A DNA stretch of 64,000 nt, taken from the NCBI GenBank assembly GCA_022606425.2, contig JAHDVF020001351.1, forward strand, positions 558,001-622,000, written 5' to 3'. The translations under genes and the position numbers were made by a program. Source of the DNA: Lepidostoma basale (Eukaryota > Arthropoda > Insecta > Trichoptera > Lepidostomatidae). Every line of letters begins with the position of its first letter. Within the stretch, counting starts at the first letter, position 1. Of the stretch, positions 22,331-33,004 are shown piece by piece. The notes beneath the pieces were generated by a model. It had not been told where the DNA came from. It searched no databases and was given only the letters and a program-made list of their open reading frames with translations.

Positions 22331-22839
22331 AAAACAGAAGTTCTTATTCTAATAATTAAAAATAGAACAAATAATTTAATCAATTATTGAAGAAAATATG
22401 ACGTGTATTAGTATAACGATTTATGAATAAAGATTAATGTCGAGAGGCATCTCAAGATATAATAAAAGCGTGTCGGTTCCAACCATTTGAAAAAAAAGAG
22501 TGATGGTCATTTAATGTGATAATTTATAAGTTTTTTAAGGTCTGGAGTAAAAGGGTGTAAAATGAATACACAAAAAATTATTCAAGATGAAAGTTAATCA
22601 AATAAAATATAAAAATGGGGTAATTAGAATCCCTTGGACCTTCGCCATTTTATGAAAGAACCAATCTGACTGGAAAACGGTTATTTAAACCGCGCCGCGG
22701 AAAGGTAAAACAAAACAATTCATTACACAAAAGCGTTAACAGTAGTGGTTCTCAAACTGTGGGATAAATTCTGATGTGAATCTCTTAGTTTTTTTAAAAT
22801 ATATAATAAGAAATACGATCAGCATATTATTTTATTTAT

Positions 22840-23205
22840 TTATTTATTTACTTGAAATAGGACACATGTACACAACACATGTTCTAATAAAAACAATTAA
22901 ACATTCTATTATAATAATTAGGTTACAATAACAGGTTACATTTTGTTTACATATTAATTTAATTATATTCTAAATTTTATTATGCTCTACACACTTTTGA
23001 CATCCTCCGGTATATCTTCTAAAATTTTAAATGTTTTATACATAAGAGAATTCTAAGATTTGATTTTTTTTCTGAATGGGAGCCTTAATTTATTTTTCTT
23101 TCTTGTTTCATATTGATGTTAGTGTTGGTTACTTTTTATCTTCCTTAAAAATTCTTGGGAGGTGTGCCCATTAACAATTTTGTGAATTAGTAATAAAACG
23201 TTGTA
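22840..23205 (-). pseudogene. LINE 3' end with TAAA tail
   Basis: Minus strand translates to LLLIHKIVNGHTSQEFLRKI, then YETRKKNKLRLPFRKKIKS, and NSLMYKTFKILEDIPEDVKS, with two stops inside, then a (TAAA) tail at 22840-22858. This is the C-terminal region of a CR1- or I-like reverse transcriptase. A family A copy follows directly on the other strand. Confidence 0.65.
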
Positions 23206-23592
23206 TGTAATCTCTAAGACGAATGTGTGGTAAATCTATAATCTATATGATAGTGTCAAATGCAAGTATAAGAAATGAATGCGGTGCGAATGAAATTGTT
23301 AAGAACAAAATAATGAAAGGGTCGTTAAGATGGTTTGGACACATGGAAAGAATGAGTGAAGAGAGAATGGTGAAGAAGGTAATATGTAAACGACGTGAAC
23401 GGAACTAGAAATAGAAGGAAGGTCGAGTAAAACGTGGCACGATCAAATCAATCAAATATTGAATGTCGGTCACGTGAGGAGTCGGAGAAATCGACGTGAA
23501 GAAATAGAATATGTATGAATGTAGAGAACAGTGTGGCGGTCCATTATTTTTTGCCTACCCCTCCGGGGTGCGGCGTAATGGTTAGTTATTAT
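23200..23592 (+). pseudogene. LINE family A-a 3' end
   Basis: Plus strand: RRMCGKSIIYMIVSNASIRN, GSLRWFGHMERMSEERMVKK, then frameshifts, the TWHDQINQ region and the end block with GTTAGTTA at 23581-23588. Confidence 0.8.
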
Positions 23593-24099
23593 AGTTTAGT
23601 AATGTGTGAGGGGGGGGGGATGAATGAAATAAGTTTGAGAAACTGTGAATTAAACTCTACCCGAGCCCCGCCTCGCCAAATAATAATGGAGCAATTTAAA
23701 AGAGATTTCCAAATATTAAACCGGATCTATAGAAATATTTACCTTTTGAAGACACGGGCAAAAGAGAGAGATCCACTCCCATCCTTTGAATTAATAAGAA
23801 ATTAATTATTATTGCAAGCTAAAGAAATACTCGGGGAAACGAACACTACCCCCTGTATACATTTATTAATGCCCACTTTAGAGAAAAAAGAAAATACTGT
23901 TTACATTTAATTAAGTTCTTATAATATTGTGAATATTTTCATTTTCCGTATAAAACAAGATAATTGAAATAATAATCAAATAAATTTATTCATAAGATTC
24001 ATATAACAAAAAAATAAACGCTCCAAAATAAATCATTATAATATCAGTCAAAACTGACCATATTTGTTAACAATTTTATAATAATTTAAATATTTATAT

Positions 24100-24735
24100 A
24101 TACTGGACTTGGACTTGGACTTGGATCTTCTGGCTTACAGAGGTTCAGCTCATGTGGCTATTCCTCTTACGTCTGATGGGAACATTGTTGGAAGGTGATT
24201 TGGTGGGTTGTTAGTTTATTCGGGGGCATGATTTGTGTGGCCCGGAGTGTTCCTCTGAAGGAGAATCGATTTTGGGCGCTTGTGGCGGCTGGAAGTGTTT
24301 GGGTCGTAATTAGAGAGGTCTTTTATTGTGGGGTTGGGATGTGAAGGGAGTCCTTTGTAAAAACGTTCGGCAAGTTTCAGAATGAATTCATCTATCATCG
24401 GGATTCCCGATTCTAGGTGCAGTTGTGTAATCCTGGTCCATGAAGGCGCACCAAGCGATAAACGGATAGCCTTATTTTGCAGGATTTGGAGTTTTTGTAT
24501 GTGACTCGAAGCTGCATAGCCCCAGATTGGGGCTGCATAAGTGAAGATCGGCCTTATAACCGTTTTGTATATCAGGAGTTTATTGTCGATGCTTAGTTTA
24601 CTGTTTCTAGCTAACATTGGGTAGAGGGCTGAGATTGCTTTTGACGCGGCTTTGACTTTATTTGTAATGTGTGGCCTCCATGTCAGCTTAGAATCCAAGG
24701 TAACCCCAAGGTAATCCAAGTTAACCCCAAGGTAT
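24100..24735 (-). pseudogene. Jockey-like LINE 3' end
   Basis: Minus-strand frame (24216-24719, 167 codons): YLGVTLDSKLTWRPHITNK, a K-rich helix, LIYKTVIRPIFTYAAPIWGY, KLQILQNKAIRLSLGAPSWT and HLESGIPMIDEFI. These are the thumb and C-terminal blocks of Jockey-clade reverse transcriptases. The 3' UTR ends in AAGTCC repeats (24104-24126). The frame is open but the palm is missing. The last 70 bases of its UTR reappear inside the MITE at 32.4 kb. Confidence 0.85.
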
Positions 24736-24743
24736 TATATATA

Positions 24744-24775
24744 CTGATGAAGGACCGGTTAGTCCGAAACCTGTT
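24744..24775 (+). ncRNA. Hammerhead-like motif, family 3
   Basis: CTGATGA (24744-24750), stem II GGAC/GTCC (24752-24755, 24762-24765), GAAA (24766-24769), then CCTGTTT. All conserved core bases are present; the cleavage triplet would be GTT. It begins 9 bases from the truncated 5' edge of the Jockey-like copy. Confidence 0.6.
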
Positions 24776-24894
24776 TGATTTTTAATTTAATTTTTGTTGT
24801 ATACATATTTAAGTTGTATACAAAGCATAAAAAAAAAAAACCATTAAACATCTCCAACATAAAGTTATGGCGAATATGGAAGAAATAAAACGAT

Positions 24895-25095
24895 GTTTAT
24901 TGTTTCTTGAACAATGATGTAAAACTCCAAATTAAATAAATAATACTAATGAAATCGTCAGTTTTCTAGAAGTTTTATTATATTTTATGGGAATTGCAAA
25001 TTTGATAATGTTTTAACAAGGCGAAACATGTCATTCCCACATAACCTAAAAAACTTCTAGAAAACTGACGTTTTCATTCGTATTAATTAAAACGA
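24895..25095 (+). ncRNA. Hammerhead-like foldback, family 4
   Basis: Core TTGATAA (25002-25008), GAAA (25023-25026), CATGTC (25027-25032). A 6-bp stem I can be drawn between GGGAAT (24989-24994) and ATTCCC (25033-25038). Outer arms with TTTTCTAGAAG at 24962 and CTTCTAGAAAA at 25052 are inverted. The first core box deviates at two positions. Confidence 0.5.
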
Positions 25096-25137
25096 TGTTT
25101 TTTTTTTAACTATTTCCCATTTGTCTTCATTTCGACA

Positions 25138-25172
25138 GCGACCGGTTTCGCCAGGTTTACTGGCATCAACAG
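25138..25172 (-). ncRNA. Hammerhead-like motif, family 2
   Basis: Minus strand: CTGTTGA, stem II GCCAG/CTGGC (5 perfect pairs), GAAA, CCGGTC. The A at core position 6 is replaced by T, which would be expected to harm activity. Confidence 0.5.
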
Positions 25173-25361
25173 ACTGATGACACTGTTATAAACTTATTAC
25201 TTTATATACATACAGATCAGGGGTGATAAACACGATTCTATACAATAATAATAATGAAAAATTAACTGAATTTCAATATTGCTTATAAAGTTGTAAAAGA
25301 GCAATCTGTTTTTAATGCAATTGAATCTAAATTGATAACAGTTGACATAAGAATTTATAAA

Positions 25362-25560
25362 CTAACTAACTAACTAACCATCACGCCGTCTCCCCGAAGG
25401 GGTAGGCAGAAAGAATGGACTGCCACACTTTTCTTTCCTGACATATTTCTCTCGCTTCCTCAACATTCATACATCGTGTCATGAACGCGCGTCGATTTCT
25501 TTGAATCCTCACATGGCCGACATTCAATATTTAATTTATTTGATCGTGCCACGTTTTATG
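25362..25560 (-). pseudogene. LINE family A-a 3' end, short
   Basis: TTAG tail at 25362-25377 and the terminal 180 bases of family A on the minus strand, ending in the TWHDQINQ codons. Confidence 0.8.
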
Positions 25561-25799
25561 TACACATTTTATGTATTAAGAAGAACATATAATGTTAAAA
25601 AAATATATATTTTTATTATTAATAAATCGTGATGATGCAGCTGTGTACCTTCGATAAATGTCGAAAAAATTAGTGAAGTATTTTTTTAAATATAATTCTA
25701 AAAATAAATATGCTAATTCTTATTAATTATCTCATTTCACATCCAGAATCAACTAACAATTTCAATAGCATATCTAAAGTTTTCTTGCTGAATTACTAT

Positions 25800-26115
25800 T
25801 AGGGGAACAAATAAGTACTTTTTTCTTTAAATTTGAAATATTTTTTTTTTTAAAACTGATCATAAATATCTTAATCAAAGTATTGTCCATCGCTATCTAT
25901 TGCTTTTTCCCATCATTTAGGCAATTTTCGAAATCTGTATTGGAAGAATGATGCGTCTTTCGATATAATCCAGTCATCGACTAATATTTTGGTATCGTTA
26001 TAAGAAAAAAATTCTTGATCAGCCAAATCGCGTGTCATCGATCGAAACAAGTGGTAGTCGAAAGGAGCAATGTCTGTTGAATAAGGCGGGTGAGGTTTTG
26101 AGGTTAAATGTTTAA
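25800..26115 (-). pseudogene. mariner-like transposase, C-terminal part
   Basis: Minus-strand translation gives PHPPYSTDIAPFDYHLFRSM, TRDLADQEFF, DDWIISKDASFFQYRFRKLP, a TGA stop (25913-25915) and WEKAIDSDGQYFD with a final stop. YSTDIAPFDYHLF contains the third catalytic aspartate of the DD34D transposase (codon at 26057-26059). The N-terminal HTH and first two aspartates are missing. The downstream end near 25800 (GGGGAACAAATAAGTAC) looks like a worn terminal repeat. Confidence 0.85.
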
Positions 26116-26540
26116 CTTTAAATTAAAACTGGTTTTAGTATTGCTGTAAGTGTATATAAAAAAATTCAATAAGGAAAACAACAAGATTTATTTGTAGCTC
26201 CAATATATTTTCAACTTATATCTACCCATCCGAATGATACTGTATGCTGATTCGTAAACCAATGAAACGCGTACAGCGCTAATTAACAAACGCGAACTTT
26301 AAATAACTTCGCAGTATTTAATTTATGTTGTTAACTCTGTAGACATTGAATTATAACTCTGGGAACTCCGTAAGCCGGTTCATGCACGATCTACGAGTTT
26401 CCGTTAAGGGCCTTTCTACAAAATTGCCACGCAGCGCAAAAACGCACCAACTTCACCCCTTGCCACGGAGAATCGCTAAGTTCTAAAACTGATTTTAACA
26501 ATAGCAGCACTTCTTGTAATGATAACTTTAAGAAATCGGG
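26116..26540. other. No gene seen
   Basis: AT-rich sequence. A long minus-strand frame at 26391-26936 has no recognisable domain and runs across a repeat and a LINE, so I do not call it a gene. Confidence 0.4.
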
Positions 26541-26544
26541 AAAA

Positions 26545-26730
26545 TAATTTTTATTTTTTGTTCGGGGGCAAGGTGCCTCCGCGTGTGTGTGCGCACTCAG
26601 AATTATAAATGATGTAAAATAAAAAGCGCCAAGAATAAAAGAAGCCCGCAACCCACCCGAAACTGTTATAGAACGCAGCGGCGCCTTTTTGTCAGAAACG
26701 TTCTTGCACTTCCTAGGCTCGTTCCCCCAC
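26545..26730 (-). repeat. Unassigned repeat shared with 42.96 kb
   Basis: About 85 bases here on the minus strand (GAGCCTAGGAAGTG, GGCGCCGCTGCGTTCTATAA, CAGTTTCGGGT) match 42955-43042 on the plus strand at roughly four of five positions. Both lie near a stretch like TTTTTGTTCGGG/CCCGAAAATTTTTGG, so they may be two copies of one hAT-like MITE. Confidence 0.5.
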
Positions 26731-26889
26731 GAAAAGCGAAAAGTCAGGAACGAGGAAGTACTGCAGCGAATGAAGAAATAAAAATATATGATCAAGACCA
26801 CAAAGCGCAGAAAACAGGAATACTTCGAGAACGTTAAAAGAAACGATAAATACAAAGTGCTGCAACTTATCCAAGGTAAAATAAACGGA

Positions 26890-27560
26890 AAACAAAGTGT
26901 CGGGAGAAGAGAAGATGAGACGTGACAGATTGGCAACAGCTATGCCTGCCCGTTTTCCTCGGTATTCCTCTATTTCTAGTTCCATTTACATCGTTAACAA
27001 ATACTTTTTTAACATTCTTTCTTTCCATGTGTCCAAACCATCTTAACGACCTTTTCATTATTTTGTTTATAACACTTTCATTCGCACCGCATTCACTTCA
27101 TATACTTGCATATGACACTCTAACATATACAGATTTATCACACATTCGTCTTAGAGATCTCATTTCTACTGCATTTATTCTACCTTCATCCTTCTTTTGC
27201 CAGCGCCATACTTCGCTTCCATACATAAGGGTCGGCACAAGAACACCATTATGCACTGCCATCTTAGCTTTTTTGGTTAGGCTTTTGTTTGTGATGACAA
27301 CTTTAAGTGCACCATTTACTCTGTTGCCTGCCCCAACCCTTCTTTCAATATCCTTCTCTACTCTTCCATCCTTTGTAAACATACTTCCTAAATAAACGAA
27401 TTCATCCACTTGTTCCAGATTTTCACCGTTTAGACACCAGGGCTTGTAGTTCATGCTCGTTGTCGTCTGCAGGTAGCACAGCGTCGTCCGCATACAACAA
27501 ACAGCTTACTGACACACTGTTCATTTTAGCACCTGCTTCCAACCCTTTCAGCTCTTTCAT
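26890..27560 (-). pseudogene. LINE family A-a copy with palm box
   Basis: Minus strand from 27560: MKELKGLEAGAKMN, SCLLYADDAVLPADDNEHEL with the YADD box, an internal deletion near 27435 relative to the 10.3 kb copy, then ENLEQVDEFVYLGSMFTKDG, MAVHNGVLVPTLMYGSEV, MRSLRRMC and, after frameshifts, RWFGHMERK and VNDVNG. The copy stops near 26935 without its tail. Confidence 0.82.
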
Positions 27561-28215
27561 ACGTTAAAAATAGCCATGACGAACAATAATAAGCAAAAAA
27601 AGGTTGGTTATCCAATTCGGTTCTCGTATGCGAAAGTTCTTAACTTTAAACCGCAATGAACAAATAATGGTGTAGTGTAAGGCGGTAGGTACTGAGTTCG
27701 CATTAGAACGACGCCTCTCCCATTCAAAATGGTTTCCCTTTTGTATAATTCCCTTCGCATTAGGAGTATTCCTCTGCTCGGGCCGTTACGGTGAGTTCAC
27801 GAGTCACCGGGGTACGTAGCGCGGGACCCTAATTAATACCTGGAGACATTAAGGTAATTTATACTACAGAGAGCGCAAACAATACGCCGCAAATGGCCAG
27901 GGAAACATGCGTGTTGTGGTACGCTTTGTTCACAGGGGTAAAACTTGGGTCACACACCCGCAGGGCGCGCTTCGTAGTCGCAGCGATACGTACTCGCTGT
28001 AAACCGCACGGCCTCGTAGAGTACTCCAATTGAATAAACTTAAATTATAACATATCACAAAGAGTCGCGGCCAAGTCTATTATGATATTATATTTCGAAG
28101 AACGGGGTTTAAGATTCCATTCTAACATAAATGTTAAGTTTCGAATAGTCAGCTTGACATAGTGCATCTATTAACCTCTTGAGTAGTAAAATATTAATGA
28201 CAGTTTGAAATATCA
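27561..28215. other. No gene seen
   Basis: Mixed-composition sequence with a GC-rich patch at 27900-28020. No supported frame or repeat. Confidence 0.4.
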
Positions 28216-28217
28216 TT

Positions 28218-28650
28218 TGTTAACTAACTAACCATCACACCGTCTCCCCGAAGGTGTAGGCAGAAATAATGGACTGCCACACTTTTCTTTCCTGATATAT
28301 TTCTCTCGCTTCCTCAACATTCATACATCGTGTCATGCACACGCGTCGATTTCTCTGACTCCTCACATGGTCGACATTCAATATTTGATTTATTTGATCG
28401 TGCCACGTTTTCCTCGGTCTTCCTCTATTTCTGGTTCCATTTACATCGTTAACATATATTTTTTTTTACCATTCTTTCTTCATTCATTCTTTCCATATGT
28501 CCAAACCATCTAAATGATCCTTTCATTATTATTGTGTTCATAACACCATCATTTGCACCGCATTCACTTCTTATATTTTCATTCGACACTCTATCATACA
28601 CAGAGTATCCACACATTCGTCTAAGAGATCTCATTTATACTGCATTTTAG
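28218..28650 (-). pseudogene. LINE family A-a 3' end
   Basis: TTAG tail at 28218-28232, then the A-a C-terminus on the minus strand with VNDVNG, RWFGHMERMNEERM and MRSLRRMCGYSVYD. Frameshifts at the poly-A/T runs near 28463 and 28530. Confidence 0.82.
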
Positions 28651-28721
28651 TTTAATTGGTAAAACATCAAATGATTTAACTGAAATCTCTTGCTGGAAGT
28701 TCATTTAAAATACATCATGTT

Positions 28722-28974
28722 AAAAAGTTGTACGCAAGCAGCGTGAGTGGAAAAAGAAGCAGAGGACGACCGTGGAAAACATGACATGACCAAATTAATC
28801 AATTACTAAAAGCCGGCCACATTCGAAGTCGGAATAATCGACGTGCGTGCATGGTACGATGTACGAATGTAGAGGAAGCCCGAGAGGTATGCCAGGACAA
28901 AGCATTAGGGCGATCTATCCTCTCTGCCTACCCCTCCCGGGAAATGGAGTGATGGTTAGTTAGTTAGTTAGTTC
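28722..28974 (+). pseudogene. LINE family A-b 3' end
   Basis: Plus strand KLYASSVSGKRSRGRPWKT-like codons, the DQINQLLKAGHIRSRNNRR region and end block, TTAG tail at 28955-28974. It faces away from the A-a copy at 28.2 kb. The 70 bases between them resemble the 5' part of the foldback at 36.54 kb. Confidence 0.8.
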
Positions 28975-29091
28975 GGTTTATTGAATTAATATTTAAAAAT
29001 TGGACACTGAAAATAGTGCATACGTCGAAAACGTTTAAAGATCTTTGAAGAAGCAAAAAAAATATTTGGATAAATGATGAAAATACTGTCA

Positions 29092-29510
29092 TATCACGCC
29101 GCTCCAGAAGGACCTTCACTGGCTTAAAATCCGAGAGCGAGTAAAATATAAATTGTGTTTGACAGTGTTTAAGGCTCGACACCAGAGAGCGCCAGCGTAT
29201 ATATCGGACCTCTGCGTGACACCCATGCCAACGAAAAGGCAACGTTCACTCCGATCAGTAGAAACAAGTGCAAACAACATCGCAATTCCAGTTAGAGCCA
29301 ATAAAGCATGTTTCTATGATCGTGCTTTCAGCGTTGCGCGTCCGTTGGCGTGGAATAGCCTCCATGTTAGTATTAAGTATGAGGATAGTGACGTTAAATT
29401 TAAGAAACTTCTGAAGACTGCACTGTTCGGTTAGTCATTTCCTAGTGCGCCCTTGGAGTAATTGATTTTACAAAACGGCGCACTTAAAATACAAATCATC
29501 ATAATAATAA
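29092..29510 (+). pseudogene. CR1/L2-like LINE 3' end
   Basis: Plus strand ITPLQKDLHWLKIRERVKYK, LCLTVFKARHQRAPAYISDL, RSLRSVETSANNIAIPVRAN and YDRAFSVARPLAWNSLHVSI, stop after LLKTALFG at 29434. The LHWLxxxxR, PxYISDL and AFSVAxPxxWNSL boxes are the C-terminal signature of CR1/L2-like reverse transcriptases. The 3' UTR ends in AATAAATAAATA. The frame is intact but only the last 110 codons remain. Confidence 0.85.
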
Positions 29511-29764
29511 ATAAATAAATACCATAGCAATTTTGTCAGTTTTACTGTACCGCTATGAACGAATCTTCGAATGTTGAGAGGCGATATCAGCATTTATAAT
29601 GGAATTGAATGAATGAAGTTAACAAACTTGTCGACTGTCTAACACTATTATTGAAAGATGTCGCGTATGAGCAATACTAGATTATACAACACACACAAAC
29701 ACACACCCACACGTACACACATACTGTATGTATTATATAAACGAGGGGTAGCCAACTTTTGAAC

Positions 29765-29985
29765 CTTCTTCTTCAGCCTATTCCCGGCTACTCCTAGACT
29801 AAGGTCTCCTCCATTTGGTTCCACGCCACTCTGTCGTATGCAGACTGCATCCAGGTTATGCCGACGTGTCGGTTCAGGTCATCCTTCCACTGTAGTCGCG
29901 GTCGCTCTTGACTTTTCGTGCACATATTGAGGATGTTGAACTTCATCGTTTGGACCGGAAGAGTTTTCAGAGATCTCAATGTGAT
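29765..29985 (-). pseudogene. LINE family E 3' end
   Basis: Minus strand: RSLKTLPVQTMKFNILNMCT, RPRLQWKDDLNRHVGITWMQ, SAYDRVAWNQMEETLV and stop. The W..DL..H.G..W..A..R..W..M.E box closes family E proteins. Confidence 0.72.
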
Positions 29986-30082
29986 CGGAGTCTTACGGAA
30001 CTCATTGGTGTGAATCAGACTCGATAGTGGTTCTGTGATATAATTTCTTCACGAGAGAGATGGTTCAGAAAAAAATTCTGAG

Positions 30083-30350
30083 GTTCATCATTCATTTCTT
30101 GGCGCTACATCCCGGTGTGGGACTTGGCGTCCTCGACAACGGTCCTCCACTGACTTCTGTCTCTGGCCATCTCTCTCCATTCCCCAGCTCCTTCCATTTT
30201 CTCCCAATCTTCTTCCACGCAATCCGCCCATCATTTTCTCGGTCTGCCTCTTGGTCTCTTTTCGCGGGGCACCCATCTAGATATAATTTGTGGTGTTCTA
30301 CCCTCTAGCATTCTTTCTACATGGCCAGATCACCGTAGGCGTTGAGACTT
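30083..30350 (-). pseudogene. LINE fragment nested in family D copy
   Basis: Minus strand: PRKETKRQTEKMMGGLRGRR, LGENGRSWGMERDGQRQKSV and stop after DVAPRNE. It corresponds to a C-terminal GRPxxRWxDD-like region of an E- or RTE-like element, frameshifted. Confidence 0.55.
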
Positions 30351-30904
30351 ACAGAATCTCACAACTGTTTCCTGGTTAATCAGTTATAATATAATAATAA
30401 TAAATTGGATAATTTATAAAGCGCCATTTTTATGAATTGCTCATCTCAAGGGCGCTGTTCTTCATGTTAAGGTTTCTTTTAATTCTGTAAGTCCCATCCT
30501 CCAGCGTGGGTAATGTAAAAAAAATTGGTAGCTATCCATGGTTCTATCCCACGGGATTTCTTTTGGGAATGTTAGGGATCAACTCTCTGCAGCTTCGAAG
30601 AGATGGGCATTTCATAACTAATTTCTTTAGATTAATCAGGGGATATTTCGAAAAATCTACCATACTGAATGATAGATATCTCCGATAGTGACAGCATAGA
30701 GATTGTTTTACCTAACGGCCACCAAAACCAACCTGCCTCTGGTGACATCGGTGGGAAGAGTAATGAGTCTGCTGAACGCGCTCTTCTCGGAGATCGACGT
30801 CTTCCAGATTAGCGATAGTACGTTCAGAAGACAAATACTCTTAACTTTAGAGAATATCTTGTCTTCCTAATGTTGAACAATCTCTCAAACGTTCCTGGTA
30901 TTAA

Positions 30905-31305
30905 GTTCTTCTTCTTCCTCTTAGTTTAGGTCGTATGATCTGTTTGTGACGGTGGGCTGTCTTAGGATGATGATGTCCAGCCATCCTTTCATCTCTTCGG
31001 CGGCCTTCCTGGTAATCTCTTGCAGCTTGGGTTTTCATCTTTAACAATGTTTGCTTTTCTTGTATTCTCCATGCGGTCCGCGTGGTCTCTCCAAAAGGGC
31101 CTTCTGCGTCTTCCCTATCTCACTATGTCCTCAACACCACAGACAGACCTTATCGTTTCATTTCTGATCCGATCTCTGAGGGTTTAACCTGCGATGGAGC
31201 GTAGGGTTCGCATTTCTGCTACTCTATGAAGGTTCTTAGTTCAATTGTTATCGGCTCTGACATCTATTCCATACGTCATGATGGGGCGAACACATGTCTT
31301 GGTAT
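30905..31305 (-). pseudogene. LINE 3' end nested in family D copy
   Basis: Minus strand fragments: RTCVRPIMTYGIDVRADNN-like start, a RTLRSIAG-like and RDRIRNETIRSVCGVEDIV-like block, WRDHADRMENTRKA-like box, then an AAGAAGAA tail at 30907-30916. Several frameshifts. It resembles family G. Confidence 0.6.
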
Positions 31306-31410
31306 TATATTGTATAATTATATTTTACCTGTACTCAATAATTGTCTTAAACATTAATGTTGTTTGTATTGTCTGTTAATAAAATGAACTGATTTGATTT
31401 GATTTGATTT

Positions 31411-31985
31411 CTCTTTGCGGTTAACGGGCTCCAACTTTTGAAAACATAATATATACTTTTTATCTTTCAAATGTATGTTATCGACTTGTTGTCATAGGCG
31501 TAGTCGAAAGGGGGGGAGAGAGAGAGGGGTGTGTAATAATAATATGTCTATATTCTGTGTTTCAGTATGAAGTTCACTCTCGCGAGCTAATCGGTCTCTA
31601 AGTTAAGACATCGCGAGCGATCGGCCAAAATTGGATTCGACCGCTCGATCGCGATTGATTTGTTGGCCACCGATGATATACGCACGTCACAGATATAAAT
31701 TTAATTATTTCGGGAGAATCACAAGCAACGGGTATGGATTTCAATAAAATAAACACAGCATCTAAATACATTATAATACCACAAATCAGTTGTTCATCAA
31801 ACTTATGTAAATACGGAGCCATACTAAAATATGTGTTTTACTAGGATATTAAACATACTTACATCAGGTGGAACAACTTTTTGAAGAGTTTAAGACTCAT
31901 TTATGATGTTATTCAAAGCTTTTCAATCATGCGCCTTTTACTCTCGGCAGTCAACATAGTCAATAAAATATTTATTTTTCATTAT
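31411..31985. other. No gene seen
   Basis: Contains a short purine run (31510-31538, GGGGGGAGAGAGAGAGAGG type). Nothing else recognised. Confidence 0.4.
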
Positions 31986-31989
31986 TTAC

Positions 31990-32720
31990 GAATAAATTTC
32001 AATTTTCTTCTTCTTCCTCAGCCTATTCCCGTCCACTCCTGTACAAAGGCCTCTTCCATCCGCTTCCATGTCACTCTGTCCTATGCAGACTGCATCCAGG
32101 TAATTCCGTCGTGTCTGTTCAGATCATCCTTTCACCGTAGTTCCGGTCGTACTGCACTTCTCTTTGCCGTCCACGGTCTCCAAGTCAGCAGTCTTCTTGT
32201 CCATTTTTCATCTGAGCTTCTGGCTAAGTCCACCTGGTGGTGCGCAGTGGCGGTACTCCCATAGAAACCCAGAAGCCCGGCTTGCGTAAGAAATTTTGAA
32301 TCAAAACCCCCAAATCTAAGTAATCGTGCCCCCGCATAAATCAAAAACCCACCAAATCACCTTCAAACAATGTTCCCATCAGACGTAAGAGGAATAGCCA
32401 CAAGAGCTGAACCTCTGTAAGCCAGAAGAGGTTTTGATTCAAAATTTCTTACGTAAGCCGGGCTTCTGGGCTTCTATGGGAGTACCGCCACTGGGTGGAA
32501 GATGTCAATGACCTTTCTCACCGTGTCGTGTCTGACTCTGTCTTTTAGGCTAATTCCTAACATCGCTCTTTGGGTCACTCGCAGTCTCTCGGCACTTCGT
32601 TTGGACAATTTTACAGTTTCAAGACCATAAGTACCAACTGGCAGAACACAGGCTTCGTAGACTTTTCGTTTCAGGTTGATCGGTATTTTCCGGTTTTTAA
32701 GGATGTAACCTATGTTTCAA
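31990..32720 (-). pseudogene. LINE family E 3' end split by a MITE
   Basis: Minus strand. 3' part at 31990-32244: LRWKDDLNRHDGITWMQSA-like codons, DRVTWKRMEEAFVQEWTGIG, with TWRPWTAKRSAVRPELR upstream. 5' part at 32494-32720: YLKR-like start, LVGTYGLETVKLSKRSAERL-like box, AMLGISLKDRVRHDTVRKV-like box. Compared with the copy at 55.4 kb, about 40 bases are missing at the MITE junction. Confidence 0.72.
32245..32493. mobile_element. hAT-like MITE carrying a Jockey 3' end
   Basis: Starts CAGTGGCGGTACTCCCATAG and ends with the complement, CTATGGGAGTACCGCCACTG. The terminal inverted repeat is about 60 bp (32245-32304 and 32434-32493). CAGTGGCGG termini are typical of hAT elements. The interior at 32365-32432 matches the last 70 bases of the Jockey-like LINE at 24.1 kb. 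A clean 8-bp duplication is not visible. Confidence 0.75.
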
Positions 32721-33004
32721 TATTTCAATTTTAATATTCAACACTAATGTTAAGTGTTTGATAAATATTTTAAATCTTTGTTTTACCATATAGACATATT
32801 CCGAATTGCCTCTGGCTGATCATTTTTCGTGAAAAAATCCTAACGATTTTAAAATTATTAAATAAAAATTTATATTTTCATTACTACTCAAACAAGTTTT
32901 ATTAAATTGCTATCCGTGGGTATTCTCGGGAAAACTAAATCAAATAAAGGCAAAGAGCAAAGGGGAAATATTATTTCATGATTAAAATTTAGAGCGATCG
33001 TCTT

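Larger units (their letters stand above)
30008..31410 (+). pseudogene. LINE family D copy, twice interrupted
   Basis: D pieces at 30008-30095 (VRSRLESGS-type and KILRFI codons), 30480-30905 (SYPWFYPTGFLLGMLGINSL, FRLIRGYFEKS, PVGRVMSLLNALFSEIDV-type block) and 31305-31410 (3' UTR with GATTT tail at 31391-31408) lie in order on the plus strand. Two minus-strand LINE fragments sit in the gaps. GGTATTA occurs at both edges of the second insertion (30897-30903 and 31300-31306), a likely target duplication. Confidence 0.75.

Noticed and set aside
26391..26936. 181-codon minus-strand frame
   Set aside because: No domain, hydrophobic and cysteine-rich by composition, and it runs through a repeat and into a family A LINE read in another frame.
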